Below, in pieces: positions 1 through 12,500 of a stretch of 64,000 bases of DNA. The translations under genes and the position numbers were made by a program. Positions within the stretch are counted from its first letter, which is position 1. Each line of letters starts with the position of its first letter. The notes under the pieces were generated by a model. It searched no databases. It was not told where the DNA came from and worked only from the letters and a program-made list of their open reading frames with translations. The DNA comes from Ptiloglossa arizonensis (lineage: Eukaryota; Arthropoda; Insecta; Hymenoptera; Colletidae): assembly GCF_051014685.1 (NCBI RefSeq), contig NC_135049.1, forward strand, positions 31,017,531-31,081,530, read 5' to 3'.

Positions 1-23
1 TTAGTTGGGAGTCAGGTGAACCT

Positions 24-62
<39 letters not shown>

Positions 63-554
63 GAGACAGAGCCAACGGAGGTGGAGCGAGCACCAAGGAG
101 GAAGAGAGACCGGCAGCTGGCACGGCTGCGGTCTAAAATACGCCCGGCGTACGGTAGGGGGTGTGCAGGTGGAAGAGAAGGTCGGAAGGTTACGAGAGCG
201 CAGACGCCGACCGAAAGCATCGAGGATAGCACCCAGCACGGTATCGAAGAACCGGACAGAGCTAGCTCGTCCGCAACGCTGTGTTCGTCTGGCAGGCACT
301 CAGGGCAACATCGAGTTACGGATCGTGCACGAGCCACGTTCACCTGGCGACACCGCGAACCAACACAAGGAACGCGATTCGTCGAGTTTCACCAGGCAAC
401 ACGAGCGGTGATTCGAAGCGGACCGGAGACATTCCCGCACCGTCGCGAGTTACCGGCGGATTCGAAGAGCCACTCGAAGCTTTCCCGCGCTCCGACTCGG
501 TGTTCACCTGTTAACCGAGCCGTCGCACTCTTCTTCTCGGAGGACTTCGTACAG
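1..554 (+). other. candidate non-coding 5' exon (start not seen)
   Basis: This CpG-rich stretch opens with a CGA-type triplet repeat and ends in a strong splice donor (ACAG|GTAAGC, GT at 555-556) followed by a T-run in the presumed intron. No ATG in it gives a frame that reaches the donor in the phase needed by the next coding exon on this strand, so I read it as untranslated. The nearest downstream coding exon on the plus strand is exon 1 of the RASD/Rhes-like GTPase at 18565, so this may be a distal leader exon of that gene. It could also belong to a gene outside the window. The transcription start is not visible. Support is the donor and the orientation only. Confidence 0.3.
24..61. repeat. 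(ACG)n triplet microsatellite
   Basis: About 12 uninterrupted ACG triplets sit in the candidate leader exon. Read on the plus strand they would give Arg, Thr or Asp runs depending on frame, but no coding role is supported. Confidence 0.95.
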
Positions 555-1480
555 GTAAGCACGATCGCGTTTTTTTTTTTCCTTCTTCGCATCGAGCCGG
601 TACGGGTACGGAAAAGTGACAGTGATCGACACGCGCCAGACACGAGAGCTTCCGAAAGATCGCTCCGTGACAACCGACAACAGGATTGGATCTCCCTTTG
701 TCCGAGAATATATACTTTGGAAAGTACCGTGATCGCGAACTTTTGTCTCGTCGACCAACGTTTAGTACCGCTTGTCCCCTTTTAGGAGAAGAAAATTGCT
801 CCGATTTAGTTTCAGGACGAAAGTGACAATATCCGCGCACACGCGAGTGAAAACACTGGTTTCAGAAACGAGCCGGGCGTGCTCGAAACTTTTCGAAACT
901 ACGCCGCAAATACGTAAGTTTACCGAACGGGGTTGCTCCACGGAATATTAAGCCGGGTAACGATCGTCGACAACCGCGAAACTTTGCCGGATCTTGAATC
1001 GAGTCGCGCGATACCGTTGATTTAATTCCACGATTCGAGGAACGTTACCCCCTCTGGCGGACCGGGTAAGGCGCTTTTCGCGGTTTACGGCGTTAATTTC
1101 GATAGAACGCGCAAACCGTGACTCGCTCGGTCCGATAATCGGTTTCGTATCGGAAGTAATTTGCCAGTCTCGAGGACGTCACGCGTGTCTGATTGGATAT
1201 TAACGCTTAACGCTGCTGCAAGCCGACAATGTGGAGAACGCGTTTTCGCTGCGCTGACCACCGCAACCGTAACCACTAATCTTCCCACACGGATTTCCAG
1301 GTGGGCGAACACCCCGTGTGTCGTCGCGATTTCGAGGCGAGCGCGGGCGTTGGGTGCTTCGATTTCACGGGGAAACGATTTTTCCAACGGTTCGATTTCG
1401 TGTCAATTTCCTCGCGAACGTCTTTACGAGCGCTCTCGATTCGCGTCGTAAAATCGGATCGGGTGGGTCGCGAGAATCTA

Positions 1481-1483
<3 letters not shown>

Positions 1484-1540
<57 letters not shown>

Positions 1541-1542
1541 GG
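1484..1542. repeat. (GA)n dinucleotide microsatellite
   Basis: A run of about 24 GA units, broken once by GGG near 1531-1533. A GA run of this kind can bind GAGA-type factors in insects, but nothing else here marks a promoter. Confidence 0.95.
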
Positions 1543-3206
1543 CGTCGCTTTTCTCGTCTCAGAAACAAAATTAACGTCGAACGAGGAAGATGGTAAACAT
1601 CCGACTGGTCTAGGTAGGTAAAGTTTGTTTACAGCCGCGCCACGGCTTACGCGAAAGCCAAGTGGCTCTTTGTAGTTATTTTAATAACGATTCAACCCCC
1701 ACCCAACCTTCTCCTACCGTCTTTCGCTTATCGCCTCGAAGGCAGTAACAAATTTCACCGTTATTAAACCGAGTGCACGCTGGCCGACGATAATCTCGAA
1801 AATCCGTCGCAAAAGGCTCGACGGTGTCTTCCCGGCTCGGTGGATCTCGTCCTTCGAGGGCAATACGAACGTTAAGGGAACGCCCCAACCCCCTTGTTAC
1901 AATTGGCCGCGGTCGAGTCGACGCGGGGGATACAGCGTTACGATTTTCGATCGCGTGGGACGATTGCGTGGCAGGGTTTTTGGCACGCAGCCGGCGTCTT
2001 CGTGCACATCGATGTTTCCTCATTTCCTTTCGGCCTTATCTGAGCAACTGTTCCGTCAGCTGTCGGAAATGGCGCGGTAGATTGCACCGTCTACCAAAGT
2101 CCTTTCGAGCCACGGCTTTGCCGCAGTACTCGCGAACCTTCCTGCCGCACGCGTTGCCACTTTTAACGCCCGTGTATCTCCACCGGTGACGTTTCGATTT
2201 CGATACACCGGGCCAATTCTAGAACGTTCTCGTACGATTCGTAGCCACCGATTGCCCGTGTGTTTCCAGACCGTTCGCTACGACTCGTAGGAAATAGAAC
2301 CCGCGGAACGATTCCAACCGTCGCTCCAACTTTTAATTCCTTTTCTCAAACACGCGACGAACTTACGCGACTGTTTCAACTAACGATCGCTCGCTCGCGG
2401 ATCCTTTTTAAGTCTTTACAGCCGTTGAGAAACGTCGTTCACCCTCCCTTGGAATATCGTAAAGACCGACACGATACGCTCGCCCGCAGATACGAAAGAA
2501 TCGAGAACATCGGTTGCTCGAGAGTACGGCAATCGTGGCTCGCTGTTGCGCGAACGAACCTGGCAATTTCCTTCGCGTATTGTCCTTCGTGGTTAGCGTC
2601 CTCGTGGACGACGCTCGTGAAATTTGTAACGGAACGAGATCGTAGACGGTTGCCTTTCGGGTCACGTTTCTTCGCTGCGCGAAATCTCGAACAGCCGTTC
2701 CTCGAACGTCCGGATATTCCGCGCCCGAAACGATAACGCAGCGCCGAGAGCAAACGACCGCGTTGAGAACAGCGGACGCCCAACATGCAAATAGCTCCGG
2801 ATAATTCCGAACTCGCTTCTTTCTCGAGGGAGGAAATTATCCGCGAGAGATACACGCGTATCCGTGCCTACCTCGCGGGATCAATTCTCAAGAATTTCCA
2901 CGGCCCCGTGGAAAAACGGCTTCCGTTTCGAAAACGATATCCCGAGGAAACTTCGAAATCGGTTTCGGAGAAGTGTTTATCCCGCGGCAGGGTTCAAGGC
3001 ACGGCCGAGACATCGATAATTGGCCGGTGGGAAGTTCGCGACAACTTTAAATAGGTAGGACGCGGCCAGGCTCGTGTGTACGAAAACGGTAGTCCGTCGC
3101 AAACTTTTTATACGATCATCGCCGCGCAGCTAGTATCACTTGAACGGGAACTTTGAACGAGTTGTTCGAGTAACGGGCCAGTCGTTCGTGGAACACCTTC
3201 AAGGAG

Positions 3207-3645
3207 GTAATAGATTTTTCCTATTTCACCGTTTCGCTCGAGTCCACTCCGTACTTTGAAACTTGGTCGTTGCTTCGAGTTGGTCGTCGCGCGCGTAACA
3301 GTTCCACGCTCGCGCGGGCAACGTTTCCTACGTACGCGTCTTCTTCGATTATTGCTTCGTTCCACTTGGCAATTGATCGCGATTCTACGCGTAGGCTGAT
3401 AGTATCGCCCGATCGGACAACTTCCAACGAGTCTCTCCGAGTACCGACGATCCTCTTCGAGCAACGATCAGAATGGCTATTAGATTTTTCCTATTTCTCG
3501 TTTCTCTCGAATACACCGTTGCACTAGCAAACGTTGTCGCGGCCGGGTAACGGTTCCGTAGTCGGTTGGCTACCGACTCGAACTCAGCCATCGTCGATTA
3601 TCGCTTCGTTCCACTTGGCAATTGATTCTACGCGTAGGGGTAGGT
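3207..3645. repeat. diverged local tandem duplication
   Basis: Two blocks recur in the same order. A TAGATTTTTCCTATTT block is at about 3209 and again at about 3481. A block containing CTTCGTTCCACTTGGCAATT is at about 3353 and again at about 3603. The spacings (about 272 and 250) differ slightly, which indicates an old duplication of about 260 bp with indels. No gene is associated. Confidence 0.75.
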
Positions 3646-6600
3646 CTACGAGATTGGACCGCTCGGTGAGCAACGATCCGTCGGAAATGAAACCGAAAGA
3701 ACACGATTCTCGTCGATTCGCGCAGGTATCTCTCTTTCAGCGTCACGTCGATTATGTTCCGCGTCGTAACGATACCCCCCGTGTAAGAGCTCAATGTCGT
3801 TCGTTATCCGGAGTATTGTCGTCGGCGATGCGCGCGCCACACGCTTCGTTTTTCCCCTCTCAAATTAATTAGTTTCCGGTTTAATATTCGCCCACGCGGC
3901 TTATTCCCATTTCCTCTCGTAGCATAGCCGCTAGGCTCGAACTTCATCCAGAGGGAACTTTGTTTCTCTTTGTCCAACCCACTTCCGGCGATTCCCTCGA
4001 AGTTGTTTTACCCCGTTACGTTTGCGCAACGACGGCCAGAGCTGAATAACATCCGACGCCCGGAGGAGACGTTCATGGTGTCGTCAGCCACCTAACCGTC
4101 GAGCACGTGCGAAAACACGCCACTCACACGGTTTTGTAGTTGTCGACCGTTCGACCACCGCACCGCGAACCATAATTCTCAATTAGTCGCGCAAAATACT
4201 GACCCCGTTTGACCCATTTGTTCGGGGACGTTCAATGGAACTGAATTTACGATAGTGGACTGCTTTGTGACGCTCTCTGTCTCTCTCTCCGTCTCTGGAA
4301 ACGATTACCTCAAAAAGTACGATCGGTCGCGGTAACGTGAAATCCGAACGTTAATCTCGATTCTAGATTTCGGTTCGCCTCGGTTAGAAGGGATCGATGT
4401 ATCGCGAGACAACCGTAACGGTTCCAAGATTACCGGTTTCCTGTAGTTAGGATCTTGGGTGCGACCGTACCGTGCATACGCGGCCGTAAATAATAGAAAG
4501 AAATTAGCTATCCGACGGCAGTTTCATCAATGTCTCCCCGTAACCGTTCATTTCTATCTGAATTGCATATAAGGGTTGCATGACGCAATTGGGACGGCTC
4601 GTAATTTCTGCTTCGAAAGATAAGACAAAATGGTGGAGGAAACGGTTAAACGGCGTAACGAGGCCTAAGTTCTTCCTATCGCTTGGCTTCTTATCGAATC
4701 TTGTCGCACGGTTCCACACTTTCCACCGCGTGTCCCGTCGGCCCGATTGCGTGACGCACCGCACCGCGATTCACGGCTCTCGGCCACGAAGACCCGTTCG
4801 TACCACCTCGTCGCGGCGAGTATTATTTTTCCGCGCCGAGGAAATTCGTTAAATCGAACCAAGCAACGATAAACGCGGGGCTTTCGTTCGGACATCTGTT
4901 GCATCTAGGCACAACGACGGTACGCGCGGGCTTCTATAATGATCAAGGTAAATTGTAACGAGGTTAGGTCGGGTCGGTCCGGGTAATGTCATTCTGCTAC
5001 ATAGGTCATTTCGTGCGATATTACGGTACGACCGTTTCGGCAAATTGCGTTTGCAACGCTGGGGCTTGGAACAGTGTTGCGGTAAACGGCAGACGCTGCT
5101 ACACCGGACGGTGTATAACGCCTTCCGGATTCTACAATCCACTTACAACAATCGGTCGGAGCAAGAAACACGCCCACGCTGCCCATCGGACGTTTCTTAT
5201 CGCTCGCGTACGTACCTACGTACGTACGTTTCGATTACTTTTTTCACCGAGTATCCGTAACTCAGTTCCAACGACCGGGTTTGTGAAATCACCATTGATC
5301 GCGACCGAGGGCAGAATTAATTACGAATCCGCGTTGTGACGTTTCGCGGAACGTTCTGCCGCGGTTAACAACAACAACGGGACCCCGGAATACAAATTCG
5401 CGAAACGTTTGTCCGCGACGCTAACGATTAATTGCAATACGGTCGCGGCTGCATTAGCTCCGAACAATGAAATCCCTGAAACGCGGTTTGTTACGGACGC
5501 TGCAGCGGCTAGAAAACAATTCCACCGCTGGAACGTAACGTCTCTGGGAGTCACGACGAGCGAACGCTCTTCCAACCCGCAGGATTCGTGTGCACGTCCA
5601 ATCAACGTTGCACACCCGACGCAACCGAACGAGGGACAAGGGGCTATCGATAATAATGTTTGACTTCCTGCACCCTACACGGGAACGCTATCGATTACCG
5701 ACCACGAAAAGACGGAACTTTGTCCGTGGAGGGCCGTTTTCCGGTCGAGGGGCTCGGGAGCGAGCAATTTTTAACAATCGACGAAGCCGATTCAACCTCG
5801 AGGATCGAATTTTAATTTTGAACAGTGAACAACGTTCGTGGAGATTCGTTCGAGATGCGTGTTCCATCGGTCGATAACGCGTAGAGGAACCGTGTCGCGC
5901 AAGATCTCCGTAGCGTTTTCTCGTGGGATACGAATCTCGAGATGTCTCTACGACGAATTAACGGCGCAAGGTGGAGTGGAAACGAATTGCATCCGATTCG
6001 TGTCGTTGCTGTTTATTCGGGGATGCCGTTTGAACCGGGTGTTGCATCGTAACTCGCTAATTCGTTGACTCGAGGAAGGTTGAACCGAGTTGATCTCGAA
6101 AGTTGTACACTGTCGCTCGAAAGTTCGTAGCAGCTTTCGATCTTCGAAATAAACGAACCTCGTTCGACGGATACTCGAACCTTCATTTTACCGAGAATAA
6201 TATCCTTGCGCGTTAATCGAGCGTACACTTTCAAACGAACGTTACAATTGTATTTGGATTTAAACGAGTATACGAGTACACCGATCGATAGAAACGCTTT
6301 ATTTCTAGAAAGATGGGAACGACTTCCTCGATACGATCATCGGTTCGTTAGCCCTCTCGTAAACGAGTCGAGGGCAACGCGGGTAACGTCGATAAATTCT
6401 ACCACGGAGCGATATCCATAGGGTTTTTCCCAGATTAACGAGACCCTGTCCTTGCCGTACCATCCAGGTGGTGTCGGTTTATGGCTTCGCGGGTCTTCTC
6501 GAGCTACGCGAATCTGACTAACGACCAAATGTGTTTACGAATAGCCGAACCCGTTACACGCTACCTGAACTTGCAACGCACACGTACATCCCTACTGTGA

Positions 6601-9492
6601 AATGTAGTTGCATCGATCCAACTCGGGGCAAAGACAAATACAAGGGGTGAAATATAAGACTCCGATCGCATCGATTACGTACCATTGATTAATCGAAGTT
6701 AGAGCAAAGAGAAACATATGCCGGTGGAAGAAGGCAAACACAACGGGCGATACGTAAGTTGAACGCTGTTAGCGCACTATCGATCGCGAACAAGATTACG
6801 ATGCTTTCCCCGTGATAACCGAGAAATCAAATTTTCGAATTCTGGAACAACCTGTTCGTTCCCCCGACCCATCGACTCGAAGGGATCGAAGCAATTTATT
6901 TGGGACGAACGCGAAGTCGATTGCCGTGTTACGTTCGCGGGAACGAGAATTCTTTCCCAAGGATCCGTAGGAGGATCCAATTGTTACTTCGGTGTCGGGG
7001 ATAAAATGTGATTTTCGACCGTGAACCGATAGGATTCGGGGGAATTTATTTACGTCCGGAGCGTATGCCACCTGTCAATGTCACGGCGAACGAAGAATTG
7101 GATGCGTCTCCAAGGTTACGGGAAGTGCTCCTCCAATCCGAGAAATCGAACTTTGGAAACCTGGAACAAGCTTTTCACGGGACCACCGACTTGGACCGAG
7201 TCGGGGAACTTTATTCAAAACCGACCAGTCTTCTTCCTCTTGCGCCAGTTTTACATCCAATCGATCGCAAACTCGTTAGCGACTGGATGTACTATATTTT
7301 CGAGACCAGGTTTCTTTCCTCGAGGTAATTTATCCTGTTTCTTGTACGCTTCCGAGCTGTCGGGGCAATGTCTGGATTTATGTTGCATTTTCGTTCGCGC
7401 GATTCGGTTTCTCTCGGTTCGCGGTGGAAGGCGATCGGTCGTTAATATTTTTGGCGCGGATGGTTACGGTTGGGAGAATCTTGTTTCTTAATTAAGCCGA
7501 ACGAACGAAAAGATTTTATCGTCGGGAACGGTTTCGTCCCCGAGAAGCTCGAGCGAATCAATTTTAGGTTGCCGGTGAAATCAGATTCTTCGAGATTTGC
7601 CAGTGAACGTACTCGGAGATGTTTACTTAGGGGCACGGTCCGTGGAATGTATAAAATCTCGCAACGAGGCGCTTCTACGAGATATACCGTACGTGCTCTG
7701 GAAGAATAATTTCTTTTCGTCGCGCAACGACGATGAATGTACAGTGTATTCGAAGGACGATGGTTACAGAAGGTATCTGATTTCGCCCGCGGTTATCATC
7801 TTGTCTAGTTACCTAACCGATCTTCGCGTAGATTTACCAGCCGTTGGCGTACAGCAGCGAAACGAAACTCGATCTCAAATATTTTCTATTTCCGCGAAAC
7901 GATGATGAAAGACCGCTGATATCTCTCATTCTTTTCTCCGGGAATAGAAATCAAATTTCCTGGTTTTCAACCTCAATTTTTTGTTCACCTACGCCTGTAA
8001 ATTTCAACGCTTTCGACTCGAGAGGAGAGTCTCGGTCGCCGTCTAATTTACCGTATTTTTTCCACTCTGGTGGCTCGGGATTCAAATTGGAATTTAAACT
8101 CTTGGAAACTGTAAACGTATGTATACGAAATATTGAAATAAAAATGTCACACTCCGGATTAATTAGACGATTTGGAGGATTTCGTCGAGGCGGTGGTTTC
8201 CCCGTGGCGCAAAAAAAGTTTCCACCGCGAAGCTGGAATTTTTCGCTCCGGACTCGAATCGAAATGTAAATCTCGAGAGCGGAATTGGCGGTAACTACGA
8301 AAAAAGCATCGAGGGGTAAATCGCAAGGGAGGGATCGAGTTCGCGGGGACGCGTTTCGACGCGTTAATGCCGCGCGTTACGAGCTCGTATCGTGTTTTAC
8401 ATTTTTCGCGTCATCTCGCGTCCGAAGAGATTTACAAGTCCCGGGAGCATAGATTCGTCGCGTTCCCCTCGATACGAATCGAATCCTATATAGACCGCGT
8501 GCCTCGAATCCGGGATTTCACTGTCTCGAGATTCCAGACGCCCCCGAAGACGTGGGAACGATTTCAATGGCGTTTGCCTAAAATTCGAACGAAACGAACC
8601 GCCGGGAATCCATTCTGCGATATTACGTGGGTAAAATATCTTCTTTTCGCTCCCGGACGAAGATATATTTTTGGAAAGATACGACGAAGCTGCGCCAGCA
8701 CGAGAAACGTTCCGCTCGGCGAGGAACCCGGTGGGAAGGTTCGTTTCGAAGGTGGGCGAGTATCTCCGTAGACGAATATTCCTTTTATCTCGTACGACGA
8801 TGGTTTCCCTCGAAATGAATATCGCGGATACGTCGCCGGCCGAGTGCACGAGACTTCCCGAGTAGCACGTGCATCGAACCGATTCAACGATGAAAATGTA
8901 TTCGTGCGCAAACAAGGGTGTGTCCTCGGGGGTTAGCATAGCCATTCTATCGCCGTTGCGTTAAATAATGCATTAAAATCAGCCTAGCCTCTTTCTGCCG
9001 CGAAAACCGTCGGGGGATGGGCGAACAATACCTTCTAGGTACATTATTCGTTTCCCATTGTAGTAGTTGAACTACACTGCTCGCAACAGGACGGTTATTG
9101 TACAGAATCCGACCGCCTCGCTTTGATTCGAATTACGTCACACGGGAGCTGCCTCTTATAAGCCACTCGGGCAGAGCTTCGAGGAACGTTTTCAAAAGTT
9201 CCGTGCAATTCGTAAAGTGGACGAATACGCCGGAACGGACTCGCGACGCGACGCGACGCGTGTACCTACTTTATCGCATTATGCAAATGCATTTCCCCGT
9301 GGCGTTGGTTCGGCCCCGTGAGATCTCTCTGTCGGACCGATCCGATAGCGACGACAATTTGTCGCGCGAAACTTCGCCCGATGAAAAACGATCCAAGCTT
9401 ACGTCGAGGTTCTATCCAGCCCCGTGACATTCCTATTCGGACGTCGCGTCACCTCGCGTCGCCTCGATCGGGGAAACGCTTCGAGGTTTGCC

Positions 9493-9550
9493 GCTCCGCG
9501 CGATAGTGCTCCGCGCGATAGTGCTACGCGCGATAATGCTACGCGCGCGA
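9493..9550. repeat. 15-bp tandem repeat, about 3.8 copies
   Basis: The unit GCTCCGCGCGATAGT occurs twice exactly, then once as GCTACGCGCGATAAT, then as a partial GCTACGCGCGCGA. It is a short CpG-rich minisatellite in non-coding DNA. Confidence 0.9.
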
Positions 9551-12500
9551 CGAAAGCCGAGCGATTAAGTCAGTCGGGGAGATAAAATGCTTCGTTTTCG
9601 TTCGCAGCTTCCCGCTTCCCGTGAAAATCGACCGGACACGCGCGTAGGGTTCGAGAAACGAACTCGTGGCTCGCGTTTTTCGTCCGTCACGGAAAACGTC
9701 GCGATTGTTCTCGGCGCGATAACGGTCGCTCGACAATCGGGGCGCTCGTTTCTCCTCGCTTTTTATCCATCGTTTAATTATAGCGGCGGCGGACACGCGA
9801 TTAATTTCACCCCGTGTATCGGTTGTTACGATACATTATAGCCGGTCTTACGATCCCATTCTTGTCCACCGCCAGTGAGATCTTATAAATAAAATTCACG
9901 AGTGACAACGAAATCCGCCCGCTTAATCGAAGTCGTAAATTCTCGTAATCGCCAGACGGACCGAAACCGGGCGAGCGCGATTCGATCTGAGTTTTTAGAA
10001 ATTATTTAACGCGCGGTCGTTGGGAGAATAATTTTAAATAACGTATCCAACAGAAAACGGTTAAATTTCACGAGCTCTTACGATTCCACGGTAGCGATAA
10101 ATTTTCCTCGATTTTACCACCGCGAGGATAAACGAACGAGAAGATCGACGATGACTCGAGTTCCGACGCGGCCGCGCGAAACGATTTTTATCTCGAAGCG
10201 TACAATGGCCGGTCGCGCGTAATCGCCACGGTTTTCCTAGACCGTCACGGTGACGTTTCGCAACGTAACGGTCTCACCGGCGAAATTCCGAGCGAGGAAT
10301 TCGCGCGATGAGAAATCGGTTCCGAATCAACGCGACGGTGGGCCATTTGTCGCGCGCCAGCTGCTGAAAGTTTGTCAGTGAAGAACGATCGTGTTGCGTT
10401 CCGTTGGCTTTTCCTTCGCTCGTCTACCAGTCCGTTGCAAGGATGTCGCTCGTACACGGGCACAAGTGGCAACAAGAAATAGCCGCACCAGCTCGTTCGT
10501 TCAATTTCGCGGCGATTCCGCGAGACGTAAACACGTTTACGGAACACACGAGCCGGGGCGTGTCTCGTTGAACGTAGCTTCGCGATCGGAGCGTTCCTCG
10601 AGATAAAAGATCTCACCGAGACGAAACCGCGCGGTCGATTAAAGAGCAATTAACCCAGAAACGTTCCGTAGCTTTTCAATTGCCGAAACCCGACCGATCG
10701 AGCCGCTACGAAACGAGGAAGAAAAAAAACTGAAACCACCGTGTACGAGTAACTCGCCGACAAAGTTTCCAAAGTGCAAACACGGTATATCCTCGCGGAG
10801 GAGGGGGGCTCTTACTTCGATTACCCGCGGTACGGAAAACGAACGCGTTCCACGTTGGATTTTTGAATTTACGACGGATTTACCATTCGCTTCCGCGGGT
10901 TGGATTACTACGCGAATAGAGTATCAGCCACCGAACGAGAAGACGACGACGATAGTTTCCGGCGTGCACGGTCGAGGCAACAGCTCTTCTAATGCACCTA
11001 CCGTGCACACGCGGAGTCGCGTGCAACTTTTCAATTACTCCCACCCAGCGAGAAATATTACCGGGGAACCCGTGGCACGAATTTCCAGCCGTTGCTTTTC
11101 GAATTGATTACGCCGTCGATGATACGTTCGACGGTTCCGATCTTAAGCGAATCGAAAACGGATAGCAGAGCCCATTCAGATCCGATAATTCGTACGCGGC
11201 TTGGAAAATACGTTCTCCGACAAACCTCGAGGATCTCGCGTTTCGTTTAACACGCCGGATCGCGTGTACGGATTATCCGACAAAACTAGACACCGATGGG
11301 AAATGGTATTTAAAAAGGAAAAACCGGCACGGACCCGACCAACGGAGAACAATTATTTTATCTAGCTACGGTCGGTCGCGAGGGGGTATTTCGCGCAACA
11401 TTTTGCAAGGATTAAGTGTACTCCCGTACCGTGAAACAACCGACTCGACGTTTGAAGGGTATTCGTCTTTTTCCGCGTCGCTCGTATCCGGGGCTTACTG
11501 TTTCGCGCGGTGAATGGATATATCCGATAAAGCGGCTGTCTATAGGGTGGGGATTAAAAACGCATCGATGACGCAGAGAGTGGCTGCACCGATCCGATAA
11601 ATAGGGAAAAAACTCTACTTTCCTTCTTTTCTAAGACGTTTAATGCATCGTAAAGATCGCCGACGGCTGGAAAATCCATTCGGCCCTTGGCGTGGGAGAA
11701 AAACTCGATAGAATGCATCGAATGGGTCGCGAAAGAAAATAATACGCATCGTGGAAAAACTACCGGCAAAATTTTCCAAACTAACCTTTAACCGTTTAGT
11801 TGTCACCGACGATGCACCGATCCGTTCGCTTAAAATTTTTCATTCTTCCGGTACACATTAACCGGTGAAAACCCGCACGTGTTTCGTTTTCCTACAACGG
11901 TCGATACGAACGTACAAAATGTCAACAAATGAAATCCGTAACGGCTTCGACTCGATCGCATTAAAGTATTAAACGCGATTATGTATTTCGTTACGGAAAC
12001 CGGGCAATTATTTCGCGTTATCGTTCAACGTTTACCGATCCAATATCCGACACGCTAGAAAATCGACGAAGCGATTTGCATATCTTCCAAAGAATTCCCT
12101 TTCGCCTTAGCCCCGATATCTCCGTGGAAAATACGATGTCGCGTAATAGCGTGGAAACTTGTCCGCGTTAAGATTCCGGGCTGCGATAGAACGTCGATGC
12201 GAGTTAAGGAGTTCACGACTGTCTGTGAACAAAGCAGAGGATTCCGGTATCGGGAGATAAGATCGGATTAAACTGAGAAACCTTAATATGAAAATTCGAT
12301 GTAGCGCCCGAGAAAGAATCGTATTGGAAACGGAGCACCGTAAATTCGCTCGGTCCCGCCCGTCGACGTACGAACCACTCGTCGAATAATTTATTGCCGA
12401 ATGATTTGCAAATTGACGGGAACTCAACGTTTAATATCGCCTCGCTTTGTTTTCGTTCGACCGAATAACGTAAAATCGGTAAATAATTACACAATTATAC